Positions 1-6,452 of a DNA stretch of 22,805 nucleotides are shown piece after piece (position 1 is the stretch's first letter; every line of letters begins with the position of its first letter). Position numbers and translations under genes: made by a program. The DNA is from a virus. The stretch covers positions 1 through 22,805 of IMG/VR virus record IMGVR_UViG_3300030116_007653, one strand, 5' to 3'. Under the pieces are notes generated by a model. The model had not been told where the DNA came from, searched no databases, and was given only the letters and a program-made list of their open reading frames with translations.

Positions 1-1148
1 AATCTACGGTTGATTTCATAGATGATGTCCATGTGTCTTGGTAGAAGAGTCTTAAATAATTTTAAGTCCCACTTCTCCAGTGCTTCTGGTAATAGAGTAT
101 GGTTTGTATATGCAATCGATTTAGTTACAATCTCCCATGCTGCTTCCCATTTAAGGTGCTTCTCATCTACAAGTAGTCTCATCAACTCTGCCACAGCAAT
201 TGCAGGGTGAGTATCATTTAACTGAACCTGCCAGTATTCTGGGAATTGTTCTACAGGTATCTCTCTCTTATCAAGACTTCTTATCATGTCCTGCAGTGAT
301 GCACTCACAAAGAAGTGTTGTTGTTTTAATCTTAGTGCCTTACCTTGGTCTGTACCATCATTTGGATATAGAACCTTAGATATAGTCTCAGAAGACACAC
401 TTTGTTCTACAGACCCCATGTAGTCACCGATATTAAATGCATAGAAATCAAATGTTTCAGTCGCATCTGCTCTCCACAATCTCATTCGATTACAATTATT
501 GACCTTATATCCTAACTGGAGGATGTCATAGGGAACAGCAATTACCTGTTCATCAGGAACCCATCTTACTCTGTAGTTTCCTCTGTCTGAAATATAGTTC
601 TCTACCTTACCACCAAATCCAATCAGCACAGACTCGTCTGGATGGCATAGTTCCCATGGCCAATCTCCGTGTAACCAGTTGTCAGTAACTTCTATCTGTT
701 GATTATTCTTTATCTGCTGCTTAAAAATACCATACTTATATCTTATACCATATCCTGTGGCAGGAACTTTGAGAGATGCCAAAGATTCCATATAACATGC
801 AGCAAGACGACCAAGACCACCATTACCCAATCCTGGTTCTTCTGCCATGTCTAAAACTTGTTCTAAAGTTAAATCATATTCCTGTAGTGCTACCCTTGCT
901 TCTTCTACTATTCCTAGACTGAGTAAATTATTATTGAGTTGAGGACCGATTAAAAATTCTGCCGATAGGTATGCCACCTCTTTCTTAGATGATGGTTTTG
1001 TATCTAACCAATAAGTCATCATCTGATCTCTTACAGCATAACTTAATGCCATATAGAAATCATGTAGAGATGCATTCTCTGGATGTTTACCCAATGTATA
1101 AAATAAACGTTCCTTGATACCAGTAGAAAGGGTGCTAAATTTTTTCAA
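1..1148 (-). CDS. glgP: Glycogen phosphorylase, N-terminal part (runs off left edge)
   Basis: This GT35 enzyme releases glucose-1-phosphate from glycogen using phosphate and pyridoxal phosphate. The window holds about 382 codons of a family usually 800-850 residues long. I read LSAEFLIGP, the glycine-rich EPGLGNGGLGRLAACYMES, GYGIRYKYGIF, LRLKQQHFF, NDTHPA and HTLLPEALE, ending in LPRHMDIIYEINRR. These match phosphorylase in order and spacing. LSAEFLxGPxLxNNL resembles cyanobacterial GlgP. The lysine that binds pyridoxal phosphate lies beyond the edge. The likely start is TTG at 1148, because an in-frame TAA lies three codons upstream and the first in-frame ATG is well inside the protein. It is the last visible gene of the hli transcription unit, 24 bases after the 60-residue gene. 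Family call is very sure; the start is less so, and integrity of the C-terminal half is unknown. Confidence 0.93.
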   Translation of the reverse strand, partial: MKKFSTLSTGIKERLFYTLGKHPENASLHDFYMALSYAVRDQMMTYWLDTKPSSKKEVAYLSAEFLIGPQLNNNLLSLGIVEEARVALQEYDLTLEQVLDMAEEPGLGNGGLGRLAACYMESLASLKVPATGYGIRYKYGIFKQQIKNNQQIEVTDNWLHGDWPWELCHPDESVLIGFGGKVENYISDRGNYRVRWVPDEQVIAVPYDILQLGYKVNNCNRMRLWRADATETFDFYAFNIGDYMGSVEQSVSSETISKVLYPNDGTDQGKALRLKQQHFFVSASLQDMIRSLDKREIPVEQFPEYWQVQLNDTHPAIAVAELMRLLVDEKHLKWEAAWEIVTKSIAYTNHTLLPEALEKWDLKLFKTLLPRHMDIIYEINRR

Positions 1149-1172
1149 CTTTTTTTATTCTTGATACTTATA

Positions 1173-1355
1173 TTATACTTCATTTTCTTTTCTTTCACCT
1201 TCGTGTGTTCTATTCCTAATAATTATTCGATTGTTTTTATAATCTGCAACAAATTCTAATACGTCATCATTATCCCACATGAGTTCTTCATACATGGCAT
1301 TGAGACGATCCATGTCTTCCCACAGATCATTTACGTGTTCTGAAAATTCTGACAT
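1173..1355 (-). CDS. Small acidic hypothetical protein (60 aa)
   Basis: A 60-residue protein, MSEFSEHVNDLWEDMDRLNA and onwards, rich in Asp and Glu, with no membrane segment or signal peptide. The first 35 residues look helical and could form a short coiled coil. The C-terminal part, with NNRIIIRNR, looks like a basic beta strand. I recognise no family. It lies between the 34-residue membrane peptide (22 bases) and glycogen phosphorylase (24 bases) on the same strand, so it is probably co-transcribed with them. No clear Shine-Dalgarno sequence precedes the ATG. Coding is supported by the fit to the operon and by the absence of a competing frame. Confidence 0.72.
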   Translation of the reverse strand: MSEFSEHVNDLWEDMDRLNAMYEELMWDNDDVLEFVADYKNNRIIIRNRTHEGERKENEV

Positions 1356-1377
1356 AAAATAATTTTTTCACTATTTA

Positions 1378-1482
1378 TTATCTATCTATCATACCAGACA
1401 TCATTATAACTGCAAATGTAGTTATTAATACAGTTCCAGAAAATATTGATATAAACATTAAAAATGTATGATAATAGTTCAT
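1378..1482 (-). CDS. 34-residue single-pass membrane microprotein
   Basis: The protein begins MNYYHTFLMFISIFSG, continues through a hydrophobic stretch rich in Ile, Val and Thr, and ends MMSGMIDR. Almost its whole length would be one transmembrane helix. Its ATG overlaps the TGA of the 126-residue gene (ATGA at 1479-1482), which suggests translational coupling and is the main support for coding. Size and layout recall small single-helix photosystem or cytochrome b6f subunits, but I cannot match it to one, and it has no Hli motif. Function unknown. Confidence 0.6.
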   Translation of the reverse strand: MNYYHTFLMFISIFSGTVLITTFAVIMMSGMIDR

Positions 1483-1859
1483 TTTTTGTAATTGACTTCC
1501 TGCAAACGTTGTACTACTGTTTCTTTCTGTATAGGTGGTACATCGTTTAATCCATTAATATCAAACCATGGTGCTGTCTCCCAATCAAATCCTTCACCAA
1601 ATGTATTGTCTGCCTGTTGTACATACCAATGACATTGAGCATCAGGTATATCAACTGCACATACTGCCCAATCATCAGTCCACTGTGGGACTTGTACATA
1701 TAATACTGGTACATCTGCATGAGCAAGTTCTGGAAATGCTAGAGATAAAAATATGACAGATAAAATTGCCCAGAAGAATGTGGGTATATATTTGACACTC
1801 ATTGGTCTTTTATATACTTCCATGACATCATGGTATGATTGTGACATAAGGTCGCTCAT
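1479..1859 (-). CDS. Hypothetical exported or membrane-anchored protein (126 aa)
   Basis: Residues 26-45 (PTFFWAILSVIFLSLAFPEL) are strongly hydrophobic. They are followed by AHA-D, a plausible signal-peptidase I site near residue 48, so the product is either secreted (periplasm or thylakoid lumen) or anchored. The remaining 78 residues are rich in Trp and acidic residues and contain two cysteines (WAVCAV and DAQCHWY) that could pair in an oxidising compartment. I recognise no family. The start at 1859 overlaps the stop of the 31-residue gene as TAATG, with AGGA about ten bases upstream. An internal Met at residue 20 (1802) would give a more ordinary signal-peptide length. The stop overlaps the next ATG. 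Confidence 0.7.
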   Translation of the reverse strand: MSDLMSQSYHDVMEVYKRPMSVKYIPTFFWAILSVIFLSLAFPELAHADVPVLYVQVPQWTDDWAVCAVDIPDAQCHWYVQQADNTFGEGFDWETAPWFDINGLNDVPPIQKETVVQRLQEVNYKK

Positions 1860-1954
1860 TAAATTAATCCTGCCATTCCTGCTGCTGTACCTATAATTAT
1901 AAAGAATCCAAACTCATACAATGAATAGTATGGGCTATAGAATATTTTCTTCAT
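1859..1954 (-). CDS. 31-residue single-pass membrane microprotein
   Basis: The protein begins MKKIFYSPYYSLYEFGFF and ends in a small-residue-rich hydrophobic tail (IIIGTAAGMAGLI). A short basic and aromatic head followed by one glycine-rich helix resembles single-helix thylakoid proteins, though no Hli motif (ExxNGRxAM) is present. Its ATG overlaps the TGA of the 24-residue gene (ATGA) and its TAA overlaps the ATG of the 126-residue gene (TAATG). Two tight overlaps make a chance open frame unlikely. Function unknown. Confidence 0.62.
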   Translation of the reverse strand: MKKIFYSPYYSLYEFGFFIIIGTAAGMAGLI

Positions 1955-2025
1955 GCGAATGCGATGTTACCTACACCTGTCACGATGTAGAGTGTGACTA
2001 TTGTTGTGAATAAAATGTGTTGCAT
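1951..2025 (-). CDS. 24-residue hydrophobic microprotein
   Basis: The protein begins MQHILFTTIVTLYIVTG and ends GNIAFA, essentially one hydrophobic helix. A strong Shine-Dalgarno sequence, AAGGAG (2030-2035), lies four bases upstream of its ATG. The ATG overlaps the TAA of the 57-residue gene (TAATG), and its own TGA overlaps the next ATG. At this length the conserved role could be either the peptide or a coupling leader for the next gene. Not recognised. Confidence 0.55.
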   Translation of the reverse strand: MQHILFTTIVTLYIVTGVGNIAFA

Positions 2026-2198
2026 TATGCTCCTTGATATACTGGGGTCATGATTCCACCACCCTCATCGTCATCATCATCGTCACCACTCATGGCACGA
2101 AGAAATAATTCAATGAAAACGACAATTCCTATGGGGTAAAGACACCATAGGATTGCCATAAAGGGTGATATTTCATTTGTTGCGGACAACTCTGGCAT
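2025..2198 (-). CDS. 57-residue membrane protein with acidic tail
   Basis: The protein begins MPELSATNEISPF, has one membrane helix at about residues 13-35 (MAILWCLYPIGIVVFIELFL), then a run of six Asp plus Glu (about residues 39-45), a GGG linker and MTPVYQGA. The hydrophobic helix and acidic surface tail suggest a small membrane subunit with one face exposed to solvent. It sits directly after the hli gene (TAA then ATG, no gap) and overlaps the next gene as TAATG. The arrangement implies co-expression with Hli proteins and perhaps a photosystem-related role, but no known family was recognised. Confidence 0.7.
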   Translation of the reverse strand: MPELSATNEISPFMAILWCLYPIGIVVFIELFLRAMSGDDDDDDEGGGIMTPVYQGA

Positions 2199-2339
2199 TT
2201 ATACAAAACCAGGAATGATTTGTCCTGTTGTTAGGTATGCTCCGATACCTGCTATGATGCCTAGCATTGCTAGTCTACCATTGATTGTTTCTGCAACAAC
2301 CTTTTCTTTTTCTACTGTCTTTGTAACTTCTTTATTCAT
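2199..2339 (-). CDS. hli: High-light-inducible protein (46 aa)
   Basis: A one-helix chlorophyll-binding stress protein of the LHC/Hli family, which in cyanobacteria protects photosystem II and chlorophyll synthesis under excess light. The 46 residues start MNKEVTKTVEKEKVV. The Hli motif ETINGRLAMLG follows, with the Glu and Arg that pair in chlorophyll binding, then the family ending TTGQIIPGFV. The frame stays open for 26 codons upstream, but that stretch is the preceding hli gene read in another frame. The ATG at 2339 overlaps that gene's TAA as TAATG. Third hli gene of the cluster in transcription order after 2597-2794 and 2472-2597 is 2339-2446; this one is fourth. Confidence 0.92.
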   Translation of the reverse strand: MNKEVTKTVEKEKVVAETINGRLAMLGIIAGIGAYLTTGQIIPGFV

Positions 2340-2446
2340 TAGAAGATACCTGGAATGATGTTTCCTGTTGTAGCATATGCGCCTACTGCTGCTACGAAAC
2401 CGAGCATTGCTGCCCAACCATTAAATCTTTCTGCTTCTGGAGTCAT
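2339..2446 (-). CDS. hli: Short high-light-inducible protein with NGW variant (35 aa)
   Basis: Only 35 residues: MTPEAERFNGWAAMLGF, then AAVGAYATTGNIIPGIF. This is nearly a bare Hli helix. The chlorophyll-binding ExxNGRxAM motif reads ERFNGWAAM, so the usual Arg after NG is Trp. The family ending TGxIIPGIF is kept. AAGG lies eight bases before the ATG; the gene is 25 bases after the 41-residue hli gene and overlaps the next as TAATG. The Trp variant may occur in some natural Hli proteins; I cannot compare sequences here. Confidence 0.86.
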   Translation of the reverse strand: MTPEAERFNGWAAMLGFVAAVGAYATTGNIIPGIF

Positions 2447-2471
2447 TGTTTTTACCTTGTGTAATTGTTTG

Positions 2472-2597
2472 TTAAAATAAACCTGGTGCTATCCATCCGA
2501 ATAGACCATAATTGATTGTGCCGATTACTAGACCAAGCATCGCTAAACGACCATTGACTAGTTCAGCATATTTCCAATAAGGATGTGAAAAATCCAT
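2472..2597 (-). CDS. hli: High-light-inducible protein (41 aa)
   Basis: Begins MDFSHPYWKYAELVNGRLAM and ends INYGLFGWIAPGLF. The chlorophyll-binding AELVNGRLAMLG core is intact. The usual TGQIIPG ending is replaced by FGWIAPG, so it belongs to a different Hli subtype from its neighbours. The frame is open upstream to 2672, but those codons are a shadow of the preceding hli gene. The ATG at 2597 overlaps that gene's TAA as TAATG. Confidence 0.9.
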   Translation of the reverse strand: MDFSHPYWKYAELVNGRLAMLGLVIGTINYGLFGWIAPGLF

Positions 2598-2794
2598 TAG
2601 AAAATACCTGGTATGATTTGTCCTGTAGTTACGTAAGCACCGAGTAGTGCTACGAAACCAATCATTGCCCAACGACCATTAACTTTTTCAGCGTTCTGAG
2701 GATATCCTTCATAAGAAACACTTTCGTCAATGTAAGGTCTTGTTTCATTTGGGAAAGCATTCTGTCTTCCACCTGATTCTGTTGTAACAGTCAT
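2597..2794 (-). CDS. hli: High-light-inducible protein with N-terminal extension (65 aa)
   Basis: The first gene after the promoter at 2822-2850. A polar N-terminal extension of about 35 residues (begins MTVTTESGGRQNAFPNE) precedes AEKVNGRWAMIGF and the ending TTGQIIPGIF. The Hli motif is intact. The 5' leader is about 20 bases with no clear Shine-Dalgarno sequence, so initiation may rely on a weakly structured AT-rich leader. Expected in the thylakoid membrane, probably as dimers or with photosystem II assembly intermediates, as is known for the family. Confidence 0.93.
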   Translation of the reverse strand: MTVTTESGGRQNAFPNETRPYIDESVSYEGYPQNAEKVNGRWAMIGFVALLGAYVTTGQIIPGIF

Positions 2795-2806
2795 TTAAGT
2801 TTTATT

Positions 2807-2864
2807 AAGAAACGTAACATAATTATATAGTAAATATAAAGTTTTGTCAAGAAACTTAACATAA
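2807..2864 (-). repeat. Pair of 16-base direct repeats flanking the hli promoter
   Basis: On the minus strand TTATGTTAAGTTTCTT (2864-2849) recurs as TTATGTTACGTTTCTT (2822-2807): 15 of 16 bases agree and the period is exactly 42 bases, about four helical turns. One copy abuts and slightly overlaps the -35 box; the other runs from the last base of the -10 box across the likely start of transcription. A shorter inverted match, TTATGTTAA, lies on the plus strand at 2904-2912. The placement suggests an operator or activator site, but no regulator is known. Confidence 0.6.
2822..2850 (-). promoter_or_regulatory. Sigma-70 type promoter for the hli operon
   Basis: On the minus strand TTGACA (2850-2845) is followed by a 17-base spacer and TATAAT (2827-2822), an exact match to the bacterial housekeeping consensus at optimal spacing. 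Transcription would begin near 2815, about 20 bases before the first hli ATG. Such a promoter would be read by host RNA polymerase without phage factors, which suits early expression. It is the only convincing promoter seen. Confidence 0.8.
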
Positions 2865-2934
2865 ATCCCATGATCCCAGTCTTAAAATGCTAATAGACTT
2901 AGTTTATGTTAATAATTGTTATAATTTTTCCTTA

Positions 2935-3726
2935 TCATTTACCTTCCCAACCTGGTGGGAGTCTACCAAAAAATGGATCATACTCAAAATATGGTGTCCA
3001 ATCTGTAATTTGATTTGCTTGATTTCTCCAAAAATTATCTAAACCTTCATAACTTGATCTATGAAAAACTTCAACATGTTCTTTATGAATTGAGGAACCC
3101 ATCTGTAATCTGTATAAGAAAAGAGGTATTGCAAAAGTATTTCCAGAATTATAAATTAAATCATCCGCAACTGCTCTAGGTCTAACTCCCTGATCAATCT
3201 TATACTTATCATCACGACAATGAAGGTTTACAAGTTTTTGTGCATGATGTCTAGTAATCATATAACATGCTGTTGAAAAATCATTTACAAATCTACGATG
3301 AACTTTCATGTGAACTTCTGCTGGATTAATAACAGCTAATTGCATGACATCATAATCATATGGAATTTTTGAGTAGAATTCTCTCCACGTAAATCCCCAA
3401 CAAGATACAGGATCTAAAGAACAATCATCCTCCATTATAAGTGCACATGGTGCATCCGACTCTTCTAGAAACAATTTAATTGTTTTAAGATGTGAGGTGG
3501 TACATCCAACTTCACCTGATAACATATTATCTGGATACTTTCCTTTTAAAATTCCTCCAAGATCATCTTCACGACCATCATATGCGGATACTCTGGTGTA
3601 ATTTTCTATCTCCCAATACTTAAACTGAGCTTCCATATATACTCTTCTCTCTGGTTGACCATCAAGATTAATATAATATATGGGTGGAAGACCTTTTAAT
3701 TTAAATACTGCTTTGTTTTTATCCAT
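2935..3726 (-). CDS. Glycosyltransferase family 25 (LPS-type)
   Basis: A 263-residue GT25-like transferase of the kind that adds galactose or glucose in lipooligosaccharide synthesis. Visible motifs are YYINLDGQPERR (residues 17-28), GEVGCTTSHL (71-80) and IMEDDCSLD (97-105), the acidic motif expected to bind metal and nucleotide sugar. The frame extends 12 codons further upstream, but the ATG at 3726 sits one base after the stop of the preceding gene and fits the family's start. This is the last gene of the glycan run; the hli promoter lies just downstream. Sugar specificity cannot be read from sequence. Confidence 0.85.
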   Translation of the reverse strand: MDKNKAVFKLKGLPPIYYINLDGQPERRVYMEAQFKYWEIENYTRVSAYDGREDDLGGILKGKYPDNMLSGEVGCTTSHLKTIKLFLEESDAPCALIMEDDCSLDPVSCWGFTWREFYSKIPYDYDVMQLAVINPAEVHMKVHRRFVNDFSTACYMITRHHAQKLVNLHCRDDKYKIDQGVRPRAVADDLIYNSGNTFAIPLFLYRLQMGSSIHKEHVEVFHRSSYEGLDNFWRNQANQITDWTPYFEYDPFFGRLPPGWEGK

Positions 3727-3727
3727 G

Positions 3728-4435
3728 TTAGTCAAGAATGTTAATTGTAGGAGTCCATCCAAGACTCATTAATTGTGATACATCAGCACAGGTAATATCT
3801 CTTTCACCTGGTGTATCTTCTTTGATAGGTAAATGTCCCATTCCCATTTTAGTTGCAAGGTCAATTACTGATACAGGATTTCCTGTACCAACATCTAATA
3901 TTCCAGTATAACTGCTAGGAATCAAAGTTGCAATGGCAGATACAATATCATTAACATGAATCCAATCTCTCTTGTGTCTTGTCAAATAAGTTGCAGTTTT
4001 TTCCTCAAGCATACGATATAACATATCTGAACGACTTACTTTTTCTGCCCATACATTAAAAAATCTCATACCTACACTGTTTGGTGGTGCTTGTATTTCA
4101 TTTACTTTTTTAGATATTGCATAAGCATTTATCCACCATTCATAAACAGATGCAGAACTAGCATACAAACATCTTACATTATTATCTCTACAATAATCAA
4201 ATATTGGTTTAGATTTTACAACATTATTTTCCCAAAACAAATCAGGATTTTCAATTGCCTCACGTATTGCAGCATTTGCTGCTAGATGTATTACAACATC
4301 ATACTTTTTATTTGTTTTGAAATCACCCAAATCTTGTGGAATATCATAACCATCAACTTCATGTCCGTGTGATAGAAGATGTTTATAAACATGACTTCCT
4401 ATAAAACCAAGATGTCCTGTAACTAATACTTTCAT
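3728..4435 (-). CDS. NAD-dependent nucleotide-sugar epimerase/dehydratase (extended SDR)
   Basis: A 235-residue short-chain dehydrogenase/reductase. It has the dinucleotide loop GHLGFIG (residues 7-13), HLAANA (50-55), SSASVY (93-98) and catalytic Y105xxxK109 (YAISKK). The C-terminal LGWTPTINI is typical of UDP-glucose 4-epimerase relatives. It is shorter than the usual 310-340 residues, so parts of the substrate domain are trimmed, yet all key residues are present. The ATG overlaps the stop of the UDP-glucose dehydrogenase-like gene (ATGA), which suggests they act on the same sugar. The exact reaction (epimerase, dehydratase or decarboxylase) is open. Confidence 0.85.
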   Translation of the reverse strand: MKVLVTGHLGFIGSHVYKHLLSHGHEVDGYDIPQDLGDFKTNKKYDVVIHLAANAAIREAIENPDLFWENNVVKSKPIFDYCRDNNVRCLYASSASVYEWWINAYAISKKVNEIQAPPNSVGMRFFNVWAEKVSRSDMLYRMLEEKTATYLTRHKRDWIHVNDIVSAIATLIPSSYTGILDVGTGNPVSVIDLATKMGMGHLPIKEDTPGERDITCADVSQLMSLGWTPTINILD

Positions 4436-5658
4436 TTCATCAATCTTGTATTGCCATAATGAATTACTTCACAACCAGTAATTGATGGGCACTTTCTCCA
4501 AGGGTCTATGATAATAGAACCTTTTGGAAATATATCTTTTTGTTGTTTATCTGGATCTGGGTCTAGACAACCTAAGAATGTTGTCTCAGGATCATGTGCC
4601 AATAGATATGCAGCAGCTCCAAGATTCTCTGGTGGTTTATCACCCGTATATTCATCATCATAATAAACATTAACACCAAATTCTTTCACATAATGCCCTA
4701 CTAACAAACTATAAGATCCTGCTTCATATGGAACATGAGGTTTATATGCCTTACCCACAATAACAACATTCTCTAACCCTGTTCTTACTAACTTCTCTGC
4801 AAGATTCCTAGCTTGTATTTCTCTTGCTTCCATAATTGCATCAAAGAGATCATAACCTAATCCAAGGTTCTCAGACATCCATCTAAGAGCTATATTATCA
4901 CGAGGATGACATGCTCCACCATCACCCATACCAGCAGTCATATAACGTGGACCCATAATTCTTTGATCAGAATCTTTTAAGGCATTTGTAACCACATCCA
5001 CATCAATATTACCTTGCTTCTCTGCCACATCTTGAATCATATTAACCAGACTTAATTTAGCAGATATAAATGTGTTATAGAAAATCTTAATACATTCACA
5101 CTCATCCCATGTGCCCACAACATATCTTGGATTATTTTCCATCATAGGTTTATAGAATTTAAGTAATTCTTTGGCATCACCAGTCTCAGAACCATCCTCA
5201 GTACCTATCATAAGCATCTCAGGATTAACAAAATCCCATGCAACTGTACCCATAGCAATTAAATATGGATTGTAAATGAATCTAGCATTATTAATAAGAG
5301 GTTCTAACTCTCTTCTAGTTGTACCTGGTAGAACAGTAGAAATTAATACAACTAACTGGTCTCTATTAGACCATTTATTTACTTCAGTTAAAATGTCCTT
5401 AACGATTGTATAGTCAAAATCTTTATTAGGAAGATGTGCGGTTGGTTCTCTTCCATCATACTTTGGATCATGTGGAGTGGGTGCAGCAACAAAAATTATA
5501 TTAGCATATTCAACTGCCTCCTTCATAGTATCAACCATAGGAAAATTCTTTGGTTCTCTAGGAGAAACATCATATCCTACAAGTGGATATGTCTCTGCCA
5601 TAACTTCTGCACAGGCTTGACCTAATTTGCCAACACCTATCATAGCAACTTTTGTCAT
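4432..5658 (-). CDS. UDP-glucose/GDP-mannose 6-dehydrogenase family protein
   Basis: A 408-residue enzyme that would oxidise a nucleotide sugar at C6 to a uronic acid with two NAD+. It has a Rossmann loop GVGKLG (residues 8-13), VAAPTP (57-62), STVLPGTT (107-114), the helix containing K191 and N195 in the central domain, and the catalytic-cysteine loop GMGDGGACHPRDN (243-255, Cys250), matching the family GxGFGGxCxPKD. The C-terminal part has GKAYKPHVPYEAGS, corresponding to the family G-x-A-Y-K motif. Length is near normal (about 400-450). It starts at a TAATG overlap with the NAD synthetase gene and is followed by an epimerase. UDP-glucose is the likeliest substrate, but relatives use UDP-HexNAc or GDP-mannose. 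Confidence 0.86.
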   Translation of the reverse strand: MTKVAMIGVGKLGQACAEVMAETYPLVGYDVSPREPKNFPMVDTMKEAVEYANIIFVAAPTPHDPKYDGREPTAHLPNKDFDYTIVKDILTEVNKWSNRDQLVVLISTVLPGTTRRELEPLINNARFIYNPYLIAMGTVAWDFVNPEMLMIGTEDGSETGDAKELLKFYKPMMENNPRYVVGTWDECECIKIFYNTFISAKLSLVNMIQDVAEKQGNIDVDVVTNALKDSDQRIMGPRYMTAGMGDGGACHPRDNIALRWMSENLGLGYDLFDAIMEAREIQARNLAEKLVRTGLENVVIVGKAYKPHVPYEAGSYSLLVGHYVKEFGVNVYYDDEYTGDKPPENLGAAAYLLAHDPETTFLGCLDPDPDKQQKDIFPKGSIIIDPWRKCPSITGCEVIHYGNTRLMK

Positions 5659-6443
5659 TACACTTTCTCCAATTTAAATGTTGGGATTGGTTCCATTTTG
5701 TGTTTATTTTGTGTGTTAAATTTTTGAAGAACTTGAAGACCTGAACCTTTTCCTGTCTCCATTGCTTCTTCCAGTTCTTCGTATGATGCACCAAGTTGAT
5801 CCTCATCTGTTCTTGAGTCATCCCATAAACCATCAGTTGGTTTTGCATCTACGATTCTCTGATCTACTTCTAAGTATTCTCCTAAGAACCAGACCTCCGA
5901 TTTATAAAGGTCAGCAATAGGGGCGATATCAACACCACCGTCACCATACTTAGTATAAAAACCGACTCCATAATCCTCCACTTTGTTACCTGTACCTACA
6001 ACAATACCACCCACAACACCTGCGATTTGATATAGAGTTACCATACGCATTCGTGATTTGGTATTGGCATTAGCAAGATTGTTTGTTATCAACTCTCGAT
6101 TTGCAGTAAAACCTTCTGGTGCTGTCTGTAATCCAATCGTAGATATGAATTTGTGATATGGTTCTGTTAAGTCAATATTATAATGTGTGACATTATCATA
6201 TTTTTCTTTCAATGCCAGTGCGTGTGCGTCAGATAATTCTGTATTCTTCGCACTTGAATCCAGAGGCATTGTAAGAATATAAGTGGGTAATCCTGTTCTT
6301 GCACATAGAGTAGACACAACAGCAGAATCAATACCACCTGATACACCTACCACAAATGCTTTGATACTATACTGCCAATAATAATCTTTCAACCACCTAA
6401 CAATATCATTTGTTAGATCTTCGTAACTGTCAATTCGATCCAT
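5658..6443 (-). CDS. nadE: NH3-dependent NAD+ synthetase
   Basis: A 261-residue enzyme that amidates deamido-NAD+ with ATP and ammonia, the last step of NAD synthesis. It shows the ATP-pyrophosphatase loop SGGIDS (residues 35-40), GTGNKVEDYGVGFYTKYGDG, GVDIAPIADLYKSEV and PTDGLWDD with TDEDQLG, all in the family order. Length matches stand-alone ammonia-dependent NadE (about 270), with no glutaminase domain. The frame is open to 6584, but AGGAG (6448-6452) lies four bases before the ATG at 6443, and the upstream stop falls at 6451, so the shorter start is clear. It precedes an NAD-using sugar dehydrogenase, which could benefit from extra NAD+. Confidence 0.93.
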   Translation of the reverse strand: MDRIDSYEDLTNDIVRWLKDYYWQYSIKAFVVGVSGGIDSAVVSTLCARTGLPTYILTMPLDSSAKNTELSDAHALALKEKYDNVTHYNIDLTEPYHKFISTIGLQTAPEGFTANRELITNNLANANTKSRMRMVTLYQIAGVVGGIVVGTGNKVEDYGVGFYTKYGDGGVDIAPIADLYKSEVWFLGEYLEVDQRIVDAKPTDGLWDDSRTDEDQLGASYEELEEAMETGKGSGLQVLQKFNTQNKHKMEPIPTFKLEKV

Positions 6444-6447
6444 GATT

Positions 6448-6452
6448 CTCCT
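6448..6452 (-). promoter_or_regulatory. Strong ribosome-binding site deciding the nadE start
   Basis: AGGAG on the minus strand, overlapping the TAG stop of the upstream gene and four bases before the ATG at 6443. Most other genes in this run show no clear Shine-Dalgarno sequence and rely on stop-start overlap, so this site stands out and fixes the nadE start. Confidence 0.75.

Noticed and set aside
22-210. Plus-strand open frame of 62 codons
   Set aside because: It lies opposite the glycogen phosphorylase gene, whose protein motifs are continuous through this stretch; the plus-strand product has no recognisable features.
1568-1756. Plus-strand open frame of 62 codons
   Set aside because: It lies within the 126-residue minus-strand gene, which has overlaps with both neighbours and a signal-peptide-like segment; no support for the plus frame.
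2878-2899. Possible hairpin (AGTCT ... AGACT) between the GT25 gene and the hli promoter
   Set aside because: Only five base pairs with a 12-base loop and no T-tract on the minus strand, so it does not support a rho-independent terminator.
5570-5848. Minus-strand frame of 92 codons overlapping nadE and the UDP-glucose dehydrogenase-like gene
   Set aside because: It reads out of frame through the ends of both real genes and has a composition rich in Lys, Asn and Gln typical of a shadow frame.
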